Source of the DNA: Aequitasia blattaphilus
GTDB taxonomy: Bacteria; Bacillota; Clostridia; Lachnospirales; Lachnospiraceae
NCBI RefSeq assembly: GCF_024721305.1
Contig: NZ_JAMXOD010000017.1
Location: 1 to 64,000 of the forward strand
Length of the DNA stretch: 64,000 nt
Reading direction: 5' to 3'
The notes beneath the pieces were generated by a model that worked only from the letters and a program-made list of their open reading frames with translations, ran no database searches and was not told the origin of the DNA. A program made the translations under genes and the position numbers. Every line of letters starts with the position of its first letter. Position 1 is the stretch's first letter. Below, piece after piece: positions 53,135-61,398 of this stretch.

Positions 53135-56100
53135 ATGATGTTTGAGCGAAAACAACAGATGATTTTATCAGGGAATGCAAAAGATCCATTTGTAGATATC
53201 CTCATTCCAAATGGGGAGGAGATTACCCTAAGAATAGATGGCTCTTATATGGAGTTGAAAAGAGAAATGATGGGCATACTGCTTCACAATCAAAAGCCGG
53301 TAACCCAAGAACGTATCCAAATCCAAAAGGGAGATGAATTCCTTATTGCAGGTCTTCGTTTCACTTTTTTTGCCGATCGCATCGAGATAGAGGGTGAAGG
53401 AGTAAAAGACATTCAAACAACTCTTGCTCCTATGCCAAAGGAGGATGGAAGATTTCCGGAGTATCCCTTCTACAAGCGCTCTCCAAGAGTGATTCATACC
53501 ATTACACAGGATAAAATCGAATTGAAGGCGCCGCCCAGGAAGCAAAGTATGGAAAAGGGTGGAATACTTACGCTCTTAGTTCCGACGCTGAGTACGATGG
53601 CATTTACGCTTTTGATGGGATTTATGTTAAAGAGAGGACCTTACATCTATATGAGTGTTGGTATGACTGTGATTACCACCATTTTTTCTGTCCAAAATTT
53701 TATCAAGCAGAGAAAAGAGATGAAAGCATCCAATCTGCGACGAGAAGAGGTTTATCGAGAATATCTTTTAAATACGAGGAAAACCATTAAAGAAAAACGA
53801 AAAAAAGAAGAAGAATCTTTTGCCTATCAGTATCCAAGAGCGAAAACCATAGAGCGTATGGTAGAGCAGTACAGCAGCCGTCTCTATGAACGAACACCTT
53901 TAGAGGAGGATTTTTTGGAAGTCAATCTCGGTTTCTATAAAGGAGAATCCTTTGTAGCGGTTGGTTATGATAACAAAGAGCTGGAACTGGAAGTAGACGA
54001 ATTAAGTCTGGAAGCAAAAGAAGTTGCCAAGGAGTATAAAGCAGTACCTTACCTACCCTTAAATGTGGAATTGGGAAAGTCTCATTTAGGATTGGTTGGA
54101 TACAAAAAGAATGTACATGAGCAGATTAAATATTTGCTTTTACAGCTTACCTTTTTCCATAGTTACCATGATCTGCAGATTATAATGATTTATCACCAGC
54201 GTTACCAGGAGGAGTTTTCTTATCTCAAATGGTACCCTCATCTTCAGATTCAAAGTCTGAATGTAACGGGAGAGATTTGTAAGGAACAGGCAAGAGATCA
54301 GATTGTTGGCAGCATTCAACAGATTTTAAAGGAACGGAAACAAAAACAGGAAGAAGAGCAGGCAGCAGTAACCTTTAGCCCTCATTTTCTGTTCATTATT
54401 GATGAGCCATCATTGATTGTGAATCATACCATTATGGAATATCTTCAGGAAAAAGAATTAAACTTAGGCTATAGCTTTATCTATACCACAGATCAACAGG
54501 AGAACCTCCCGGAAAATGTAAAGACACTTTGTTTTATTGAAAACAAAGAAGAAGGAAGACTTCTCTTAAATCAAGGAGAGCATGTGAATCAGCGGTTTGC
54601 AATCCAACATCTGGAGGACATTGAGCTGGAGAAAATGGCAAGACGTCTCAGTGGTATTGTGCATCAGCAGGGAATGAAAAGCCAGATACCAGAATCGATT
54701 ACTTTTTTTGATTTATATAAAATTGAACATCCATACGAATTGGAGATTCAAAAAAGATGGGAGAGTCATCAGTCTCACAAATCCCTGTCTGTACCTTTGG
54801 GAGTCCGTGCAAAGGAAGATTATGTGGAATTAAATCTTCATGAAAAGGCTCACGGTCCTCATGGGTTAGTTGCCGGAACCACTGGCTCGGGAAAATCAGA
54901 AATTGTTCAATCTTATATCCTATCCTTAGCAGCAAACTTTCATCCTTATGAAGTGGGATTCTTGCTCATTGACTACAAAGGAGGAGGAATGGCGAATCTT
55001 TTTTCTGACCTTCCTCATCTTCTTGGAACCATCACCAACTTAGATAAGGCAGAAAGTATGCGGGCAATGGTCTCTATTAAAGCAGAATTATCCAGAAGAC
55101 AGAAAATATTTGGAGAGCATAATGTAAACCATATCAATGGATACAATCAGCTTTTCCGTTTAGGAGAAGTGAAAGAACCTCTTCCGCATCTGTTTTTGAT
55201 TAGTGATGAGTTTGCTGAGTTAAAGAAGGAGCAACCGGAATTTATGAGTGAGCTGGTTTCAGCAGCCCGAATCGGACGAAGCCTGGGAATCCATTTGATT
55301 TTAGCAACACAAAAGCCCAGTGGTGTAGTAGATGATCAAATCTGGACCAACAGTAAGTTTAAGCTCTGTTTAAAGGTGCAAAATGCCGGAGACAGTAAAG
55401 AAATGCTCAAAACACCGGATGCAGCCAATATTACACAGGCCGGCCGTGCTTATTTACAGGTGGGGAATAATGAAATCTATGAGCTGTTTCAGTCCGCATG
55501 GAGTGGTGCTACCTATCAAAAGGAAGCCTCAAAGGAAGCGAAGGAAGATGACCGGGTTTATGAAATCAATGAGATTGGACAGGGTGAACTGATTAATCAA
55601 GACCTTGGAGGAACAAGAGAAAGCAACCAGATGAAAGAAACACAGTTAGATGCAATTGTCTCTCATATTCATGAAGTATATCAAGGGATGGAGACGGTAG
55701 AGGTGAAAAAGCCCTGGCTGCCATCCTTGCCTGGCGCTCTTCTTTCCCCTTACACCAAGGAAGTAAGAGACAGCAGTTCATTTAACGTTTTAGATTTAAC
55801 ACTTGGAATTGGACGAGTAGACATTCCGGAGGAACAGGATCAAAGAGAATATTTCCTTGACTTTGAAAAGCAAGGGCATCTTCTATATATGTCCTCATCA
55901 GGGTATGGGAAATCCATGTTCTTAGGTCAGATTATACTTGGTCTTGCAATGAAAAATGCTGTTCAGAACTTAAATATGTATATTCTTGATTTAGGAAATA
56001 GTGCATTAATTCCTTATAAAGGCTTGCCTCACGTAGCAGATTATATGGGATTTGATGACGGAGAAAAGCTTCGAAAATTTCAAAAAATGATTTTAGATGA

Positions 56101-57289
56101 AATGGCGGATCGAAAACGATGTCTTGCAAAGACCATGACACAGAATTTCCATGTTTACAACCAGAGTCAGGAAGAGAAGATGAAGGCCATTGTTATTCTG
56201 GTGGATCAATATGATGTGGTAAGTGAATTAGGAGATGAGGTAGTGGCTTTTATTCAAAAGGTGTCCAGAGATGGCGCTAGTCTTGGAATTTATTTGGCGG
56301 TTACGATGACTCGAGACAATGTAATGCGGGGAGCGACAAAAGGAAACTTCAAGGAACGAATTGCAGGATTTAATTTTGTAGAAGGAGAAAACTTTGCATT
56401 TATTGGGCGAAGTTCAATCAGTCTTCAGGAAGAAGATAAAGGTAGGGTCTTAATTAAAACAGATCAGATTCATCAGATGCAGCTTTACTTGGCGGTGCCC
56501 TTTACTGATGAGTTAAATTACAATGAGGAATTGAAAAAGAAAATTGAAGAAGTCGCTCAAAAGAGCAGTGAGGAGAGGGCGCAAGAAATCGCAACACTGC
56601 CGGAAGTTCTGACTTACGATATGCTGCCAAGATATCCGGGATACCAAAAGGATGCAGACAAAATACCGGTGGGTATTGATGCAGAGACTTTAGAGGTGCG
56701 GTATCTGGATATTCAAAGAGGAACAGGCCTTCTAATCGGCGGACAGGGAATGGGACGAACAAATGGAATTAAGAACATACTAAACCATCTAAAAGATGAG
56801 AAAGTATATCTGTTTGATGCCAGAAATGAGGAACTGCGAGAACATGAGAAGTACCCAAAGCATCTATATGGAGGAACACGTAGGGAATATGAAACACTTT
56901 TCGAAGAGATTGCCAAGGAAGTGGAAAAAAGAGAGGAGCATTCTCTAATAGAGGGAACTCATCAGCGGGAATCACAATACATTGTGATTGATGTAATACA
57001 AGAGTTTATGGAGACCATCGATGACAACGAAGAGATTGTTCAACTGTTTGTGAGTGCTATGAAATGTGGGATTCGTTTGGTTGCAAGTGCGGATGCCAAG
57101 CTTCGGGCGAGGACGAATAAAGTCCTGACTCTTTTGGTAGAAAGTCAGGGCGGTTTAATTCTTGGAAATATTAAGGAACAAAGTGTCTTTTCTTATACAG
57201 GTATACGAGAAGAAAACAGAAGCGTGGAATGGGGATACTACTCTATGCGGGGTGAAAATAGAAAAGTAAAAGTTATCGAGCATAAGTAG
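53135..57289 (+). CDS. essC: EssC-type FtsK/SpoIIIE ATPase, T7SS motor
   Basis: A 1384-residue motor protein. An FHA-like N-terminal region (about 1-105) is followed by two membrane helices (about 145-190) and three ATPase domains. Walker A motifs: GTTGSGKS (581-588), SGYGKS (922-927), and GGQGMGRT (1202-1209), where Arg replaces the Lys. Domain 1 has Walker B FLISDEFAEL; domain 2 has VILVDQYD without a Glu; domain 3 VIDVIQEF. So only domain 1 looks fully active, as known for the family. Shorter N-terminus than the usual two FHA domains. Start may be either of two ATGs (53135, 53138). Confidence 0.93.
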   Translation: MMFERKQQMILSGNAKDPFVDILIPNGEEITLRIDGSYMELKREMMGILLHNQKPVTQERIQIQKGDEFLIAGLRFTFFADRIEIEGEGVKDIQTTLAPMPKEDGRFPEYPFYKRSPRVIHTITQDKIELKAPPRKQSMEKGGILTLLVPTLSTMAFTLLMGFMLKRGPYIYMSVGMTVITTIFSVQNFIKQRKEMKASNLRREEVYREYLLNTRKTIKEKRKKEEESFAYQYPRAKTIERMVEQYSSRLYERTPLEEDFLEVNLGFYKGESFVAVGYDNKELELEVDELSLEAKEVAKEYKAVPYLPLNVELGKSHLGLVGYKKNVHEQIKYLLLQLTFFHSYHDLQIIMIYHQRYQEEFSYLKWYPHLQIQSLNVTGEICKEQARDQIVGSIQQILKERKQKQEEEQAAVTFSPHFLFIIDEPSLIVNHTIMEYLQEKELNLGYSFIYTTDQQENLPENVKTLCFIENKEEGRLLLNQGEHVNQRFAIQHLEDIELEKMARRLSGIVHQQGMKSQIPESITFFDLYKIEHPYELEIQKRWESHQSHKSLSVPLGVRAKEDYVELNLHEKAHGPHGLVAGTTGSGKSEIVQSYILSLAANFHPYEVGFLLIDYKGGGMANLFSDLPHLLGTITNLDKAESMRAMVSIKAELSRRQKIFGEHNVNHINGYNQLFRLGEVKEPLPHLFLISDEFAELKKEQPEFMSELVSAARIGRSLGIHLILATQKPSGVVDDQIWTNSKFKLCLKVQNAGDSKEMLKTPDAANITQAGRAYLQVGNNEIYELFQSAWSGATYQKEASKEAKEDDRVYEINEIGQGELINQDLGGTRESNQMKETQLDAIVSHIHEVYQGMETVEVKKPWLPSLPGALLSPYTKEVRDSSSFNVLDLTLGIGRVDIPEEQDQREYFLDFEKQGHLLYMSSSGYGKSMFLGQIILGLAMKNAVQNLNMYILDLGNSALIPYKGLPHVADYMGFDDGEKLRKFQKMILDEMADRKRCLAKTMTQNFHVYNQSQEEKMKAIVILVDQYDVVSELGDEVVAFIQKVSRDGASLGIYLAVTMTRDNVMRGATKGNFKERIAGFNFVEGENFAFIGRSSISLQEEDKGRVLIKTDQIHQMQLYLAVPFTDELNYNEELKKKIEEVAQKSSEERAQEIATLPEVLTYDMLPRYPGYQKDADKIPVGIDAETLEVRYLDIQRGTGLLIGGQGMGRTNGIKNILNHLKDEKVYLFDARNEELREHEKYPKHLYGGTRREYETLFEEIAKEVEKREEHSLIEGTHQRESQYIVIDVIQEFMETIDDNEEIVQLFVSAMKCGIRLVASADAKLRARTNKVLTLLVESQGGLILGNIKEQSVFSYTGIREENRSVEWGYYSMRGENRKVKVIEHK

Positions 57290-57303
57290 GGAGTAGGTGG
57301 AGG

Positions 57304-57981
57304 ATGAAAGCACAAGAATATCGTATGAATTTGTGGAATGAGTTTTTAGGAAGCGATAAGAGCAGATCGGAATTAGAAAGAGGAATCTTAAAGGAAATTG
57401 GGGAAAGGTATTCTGAAAATATAGGGACATTACTTAAGATTTATGAGGCCTTTGTAGAAAAGGATCGTTTTTATGAAGATGAAGGGAATCACATTCGATA
57501 TGAAAGAGAAGGAGAAGATTACTATCTTATCATAGAAGACCAGGAGGTTGCTTTTGCAGAAGAAAGCTTTCGGCATATGCTGGTTACCATGTTGGATATA
57601 ATGGAGGATACTTTGCCGCTTGGAACGGTAGTGGATTTGCGAAAGGAAATCTATCAGGCAGCACCGGATATAAACAAGGTGGATCACATTCGAATGGTAA
57701 TTACGCACCGGTTTCTGGGAGAAGAGGGAAAACACTATTATTTTCCATATGGTGCAGTTGTGTATCCTACCGGGATGCTGGGACAAGCAGAAATTATGTA
57801 TTTTACGAGAGCGGCGGTGCAACAGATTGTTAGAAAGGGATATCGGGATGAGGAAGAGGATGGTTTTGTTTATCTAATGAAGCAAGATTTAATTCTGAAT
57901 CAAGGAAAAAGTTCTTTCGGTTATGCTCAGAAAGAAGAGATTGAAGCTTTCAACAGGAAAGTAAAGAAGGAGGGAAGGTAG
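57304..57981 (+). CDS. DUF4176-like T7SS-associated protein
   Basis: A 225-residue protein. The second half (PLGTVVDLRKEIYQ..., YYFPYGAVVYPTGML, ending with EEEDGFVYLMKQDLI) matches DUF4176, a family found in Firmicutes T7SS loci; the first 95 residues are helical and unassigned. Start at ATG with GTAGGTGGAGG just upstream. Function of the family is not established; it may regulate secretion or act as an adaptor to LXG substrates. Confidence 0.65.
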   Translation: MKAQEYRMNLWNEFLGSDKSRSELERGILKEIGERYSENIGTLLKIYEAFVEKDRFYEDEGNHIRYEREGEDYYLIIEDQEVAFAEESFRHMLVTMLDIMEDTLPLGTVVDLRKEIYQAAPDINKVDHIRMVITHRFLGEEGKHYYFPYGAVVYPTGMLGQAEIMYFTRAAVQQIVRKGYRDEEEDGFVYLMKQDLILNQGKSSFGYAQKEEIEAFNRKVKKEGR

Positions 57982-57982
57982 A

Positions 57983-58300
57983 ATGGACAAGGATTTAAAG
58001 CTTGATGAGACCGGTCTGATTAAAAGGACAGTGAACCTAGAAGAAGCAATCGCCACATATAAGAATTTTGCCCATAGACCTTTTACTCAAGAGGTATCTT
58101 TACTTGAAGGAATGAACTCGGATTTTTTGGCCAAGTTTAAAAACATGTTAGAAGATTTAAATGAGAGTAATACAAAGGTCATTGAAAATCTGCAGGGAGT
58201 TGCGGTAAAAGGAAAAGAGATTGCAGATACCTTTGAAGATATTGATGACGAAGCCAAGGAGAAGTTGGGGTATCAAAAAAGCAGCGGAGGTGTAAGATGA
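57983..58300 (+). CDS. Small helical partner protein before second toxin (a)
   Basis: A 105-residue helical protein (NLEEAIATYKNFAHRPFTQE... FEDIDDEAKEKLGYQK). It overlaps the next small gene by 4 bp (ATGA) and lies two genes before the LXG-like toxin, the usual place of targeting partners that dimerise with the toxin N-terminus. GGAGGGAAGG precedes the ATG. No defined family recognised. Confidence 0.65.
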   Translation: MDKDLKLDETGLIKRTVNLEEAIATYKNFAHRPFTQEVSLLEGMNSDFLAKFKNMLEDLNESNTKVIENLQGVAVKGKEIADTFEDIDDEAKEKLGYQKSSGGVR

Positions 58301-58506
58301 GTGTATTAGCAGCATGGGAAGCATCCAATCAAGTTTCTGCTTACATCAGAGAAGTTGAGCACCTAAAATATGCTGTGCGGCAGAATTTTGAGGACATGGA
58401 TTTAGAAAATAATTATAGAAGGGATGAAATGGAGGATCGGGTGATTGCGGTCGAAGCGGAGTGCGATAGTATTATTGGAATATTGAATTCTCTAAACTTC
58501 GAGTAG
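58297..58506 (+). CDS. Small helical partner protein before second toxin (b)
   Basis: A 69-residue helical protein (SVLAAWEASNQVSAYIREVE, then a Glu/Asp-rich second helix), coupled by ATGA to the previous gene. Like its neighbour it is probably a co-secretion partner of the toxin that starts 11 bp later. Confidence 0.6.
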   Translation: MSVLAAWEASNQVSAYIREVEHLKYAVRQNFEDMDLENNYRRDEMEDRVIAVEAECDSIIGILNSLNFE

Positions 58507-58517
58507 GGAGGGTATAG

Positions 58518-60002
58518 ATGAGAACAGACTTAAAAATCAATTATTCACATTTGGATGAGATAATAGATCGAATCAGAAATTATACAAATGCGGTAGAAGA
58601 ATTGGAAGACAGCCTGCTTGATATGAAGAGATTCCTAAATGAGCAAAAATCAGATGCAGTGAGTGAGTTAGAGAGTAGCATTGGAAAAGTTAGTTCCGAA
58701 CTTGTAAACCGAAAAGAGAAGCTGAGACATCTGGAAAATATGCTGCGAAGCTATCTGGGTGAGATGGAAGGCACGGTACCTGCAAGAAATCGCGAAAGCC
58801 AAGTGCGTGTGGACACCTATGATACAGCTTTTAATATTATGCAGATGGAGACCGAGGTAAATAGTGTAGAACAGAGCTGGAATACGAATGTATGGAGTGG
58901 ATTCTACTTTGGTATTGGAGAAGATGCAGACGAGGAAAGAGAAAGACGAGAAAGAAATTATCAGCAAATAGAAGATATAAGAGCAAATTCGTTGGTGTAC
59001 CTTGCAGCGATTACGAGAGATAATGTTCAAGAAATCAGAGATATTTATGAGAATCATTTAAAGACTTATGAGCAAAGAGATGATGAATTTCGTACCCAGA
59101 TTAATGCAACTTATGATACACTTACAAGTGAAAAAGACAAGTGGGATAACTGTTGGGAGCTTTTTGGTTCAATCAGTAAATCAGCAATAAAGGGTCTTGC
59201 GACAGGATTGATTACAACCTTAGTAGTGGTTTTATTCCCGGAAGTAGCTTTGATAGGTGCGGCAGTAGTCGTAGTCGTTGGAGTTAAGGGTGTAGAAATG
59301 TTGGGGAAGGTGCCGAAAGAAGCTTTGCCAAGCTGGCTGCATGGTGCAAAAGACGTCAGCGACCGGTTAGAGAAAAATCCTCTTTCTATCGTTACGATGG
59401 CAGGTCAGGGGCTTATGGATACAATTCAAACCCCGGAGGGCGCCGCGACAGTAACCGGTACATTTATAGGTAGTCTGGTAGGTGCTAAAATAGGAGTGAA
59501 GCTCAAACCAAAGGTTGATGCTAAGATTGCAGATTTAAAGGCAAAGAGAGCGGAAACTAAGAAGCTGGATGGAACAACTCCGAAGACGAAGGATGTGAAG
59601 AGTCCGAAGATAAAGGACGGGGTGGTTGAGAAGGTTGAGGGAGTTAGTGGAGCTGATGTTGATAATTTTATTAAGAACAACGTAAATTCTATCTTTCAAA
59701 AGAACGTTAAAAATGCATTTACATCAGATGCTAAAGTAACAGTGCTTATAGAAGATAAGATAGTTTATAGATATCATGGTGGCGATTCTGGTGCAAAAAG
59801 TTATTGGTACACACCAAATAAAACAGCGAATCCTGGTGCTGATTTAGCATTACCAAGCGGTAACTCATATACACAGGTTGATAAGCTAGTTATTCCAAAA
59901 GGAACTGAAATAATGGAAGGTACAGTTGCCCCAAACTTTGGACAACCAGGAGGAGGGTATCAATATTATGTTCCTGACCCATCAGTTGTTAAAAAATATT
60001 AG
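58518..60002 (+). CDS. LXG-like polymorphic toxin with ART-like (type-46-like) tip
   Basis: A 494-residue effector. Residues 1-215 are helical (YSHLDEIIDRIRNYTNAVEE at the start), the T7SS-type export region; about 222-265 is a hydrophobic segment (AIKGLATGLITTLVVVLFPE); then a Lys-rich linker. The last ~110 residues (VYRYHGGDSGAKSYWYTP... GTEIMEGTVAPNFGQPGGG) resemble polymorphic toxin type 46, where Arg, Ser/Tyr and Gln positions recall ADP-ribosyltransferase folds. GGAGGG precedes the ATG. An immunity candidate follows at 60016. Enzyme activity is inferred from pattern recall, not tested. Confidence 0.75.
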   Translation: MRTDLKINYSHLDEIIDRIRNYTNAVEELEDSLLDMKRFLNEQKSDAVSELESSIGKVSSELVNRKEKLRHLENMLRSYLGEMEGTVPARNRESQVRVDTYDTAFNIMQMETEVNSVEQSWNTNVWSGFYFGIGEDADEERERRERNYQQIEDIRANSLVYLAAITRDNVQEIRDIYENHLKTYEQRDDEFRTQINATYDTLTSEKDKWDNCWELFGSISKSAIKGLATGLITTLVVVLFPEVALIGAAVVVVVGVKGVEMLGKVPKEALPSWLHGAKDVSDRLEKNPLSIVTMAGQGLMDTIQTPEGAATVTGTFIGSLVGAKIGVKLKPKVDAKIADLKAKRAETKKLDGTTPKTKDVKSPKIKDGVVEKVEGVSGADVDNFIKNNVNSIFQKNVKNAFTSDAKVTVLIEDKIVYRYHGGDSGAKSYWYTPNKTANPGADLALPSGNSYTQVDKLVIPKGTEIMEGTVAPNFGQPGGGYQYYVPDPSVVKKY

Positions 60003-60015
60003 AAAGGACAAAGTT

Positions 60016-60309
60016 ATGGAAGAATATAAAAAAGAACTTTTAAAGTGTATAGATTTATGTGAGAATGAAATGTTAAGTCGCACTCAAGGTGTCAAAGGTG
60101 AAAGCACTGTTGAGCAATTAAAGGAAGTTATTTTGCCTGAATTAAACAAATTATTGGAAATCATTGAAAGTAATCAATTACCACCCAAAGAAAGCAGATA
60201 TCTTAATTCATTTGCTAATGCATTTACAGTTTGGGGATGGGACATGCAAAATCCTACAGAATTATTTGTGTTACTTAATAAACTAAATAATGATTACAAA
60301 GAGCTGTAA
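60016..60309 (+). CDS. Immunity candidate for the ART-like toxin
   Basis: A 97-residue soluble helical protein (YKKELLKCIDLCENEMLSRT..., FANAFTVWGWDMQNPTELF). It starts 13 bp after the toxin stop, with AAAGGACAAAG before ATG 60016. Size and place fit an immunity protein binding the toxin tip in the cytoplasm. No family recognised. Confidence 0.65.
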   Translation: MEEYKKELLKCIDLCENEMLSRTQGVKGESTVEQLKEVILPELNKLLEIIESNQLPPKESRYLNSFANAFTVWGWDMQNPTELFVLLNKLNNDYKEL

Positions 60310-60457
60310 ATATTATGAGTTTGTATAGGGGTTAAAAAAGCTATAGAGAGTATTTTCTTTCAACAGATGACCAAGAAATAGTAGATCAACGAGCTGATGA
60401 AGAAAAGTAAATGCTCCATAGCCGGTATCTAGCCGTCCGTTAGGATTTAACCTTGAT
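60310..60457 (+). pseudogene. Degraded coding scrap after immunity gene
   Basis: 60341-60409 encodes YREYFLSTDDQEIVDQRADE and ends at a TAA after two more codons, without a start. It looks like the C-terminal end of a former toxin or immunity protein. The rest up to 60457 shows no feature that I can name. Confidence 0.35.
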
Positions 60458-60464
60458 AATTAAA

Positions 60465-60556
60465 AAATGCGATGCTAAACTGAATAACCGATGAAAAAAG
60501 AAATATATTCTTGAGTTTCTCATCCGTCGGTGAAAACGGTCAAGCATCGTTTTTTT
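60465..60556 (+). terminator. Structured terminator-like element
   Basis: CGATGCT (60470-60476) pairs with AGCATCG (60543-60549), directly followed by seven Ts. The 66 bases inside can form alternative helices: ACCGA/TCGGT (60487-60491 with 60527-60531) or CCGT/ACGG (60524-60527 with 60536-60539). It may simply be a long terminator of the toxin operon, or a regulatory RNA with a switching stem. I match it to no known riboswitch. Confidence 0.5.
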
Positions 60557-60599
60557 GATTGTCAAGGGTGGCGAAAGCTGAGAAAGTGCATAATAACAG

Positions 60600-60760
60600 A
60601 GCGTCTTATATGGCTATGTATACGGATGGTTTACCGTATACGAACAGAGAAGATGAGACTTATGATACAATTACCAATGAAAAGATAGGAGTGAAGCTCA
60701 AGCTAAAGGTCTGAAGAGCTCAAAGATAAAGGATGAGGTGGTTGGACTTATACAGAGAAT
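60600..60760 (+). pseudogene. Remnant of a second copy of the LXG-like toxin
   Basis: 60658-60690 nearly repeats 59107-59136 (TYDT.TSEK) and then jumps to sequence like 59487-59633 (IGVKLK..., SSKIKDEVV), with stops and gaps. So a second toxin copy once stood here and has collapsed. 60761-60828 shows only the leader of the next gene. Confidence 0.6.
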
Positions 60761-60828
60761 AATGGATTATCAATTCCATAAGTTATATAATGGATAAATA
60801 AACAGATTGAATAAGGAATGATGAATGT

Positions 60829-61398
60829 ATGAGTAAAACGATTACACTTTATACAAGACAGGTTGACAAGGTATGGAAAGAGCTTCAAAAGCAAGGAGAG
60901 TATACTGTAAAAAAAGAGTATGTTTTGGAGAAAAATGACAGCATTGCAGACTATTATCTGGATTTATATCAGTGGTATACAAAAGAAGGAAGAAAGCATA
61001 TTGAGATTGATAAGAATCTGGAATACCCAATTTGGTTATCCTTAGACAAAGCCTCTATGCTGCAGCAAACGGAAGGAACCATTATTTTGAAGCTTGAAAT
61101 CCCAAGGGAAGAAGTGCTGCTATGTAATAATGAAGCATGGGGTTATCGTGTGAATTATTGGTATATTCCCCTGGACAAAGAGGATGAGAAAAGGCATAAT
61201 GAAGAGCTGAAACGATATGGTATATCCTGTGAAGCAGATATAATTTCAGGAGATAAAGGGAATTTCTACCCTTTGCTAAAGAGGAAGATTCTAAATAGTT
61301 GGGAGAGAGTTTTTACGTTAAAGCCGGATAAAGAATCCGATTACGTTGCAACAGTTTGGAAAATAAAAAAAGAATGGGTTAAGGGGCAGGAGCCGTGA
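60829..61398 (+). CDS. DUF3841 domain protein
   Basis: A 189-residue cytoplasmic protein. ITLYTRQVDKVWKELQKQGE at the start, YPIWLSLDKASMLQQTEG, and the closing FTLKPDKESDYVATVWKI are typical of DUF3841, a family of unknown role in Firmicutes. A weak ribosome site (AAGGAATGATGA) precedes the ATG. It overlaps the start region of the LytS-type kinase and may be co-transcribed with it. Confidence 0.75.
   Translation: MSKTITLYTRQVDKVWKELQKQGEYTVKKEYVLEKNDSIADYYLDLYQWYTKEGRKHIEIDKNLEYPIWLSLDKASMLQQTEGTIILKLEIPREEVLLCNNEAWGYRVNYWYIPLDKEDEKRHNEELKRYGISCEADIISGDKGNFYPLLKRKILNSWERVFTLKPDKESDYVATVWKIKKEWVKGQEP

Noticed and set aside
60465-60556. Known riboswitch (preQ1, c-di-GMP, fluoride, ZTP) in the gap after the second toxin
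   Set aside because: None of the conserved cores that I know is present; only a terminator-like stem with alternative pairings can be supported.
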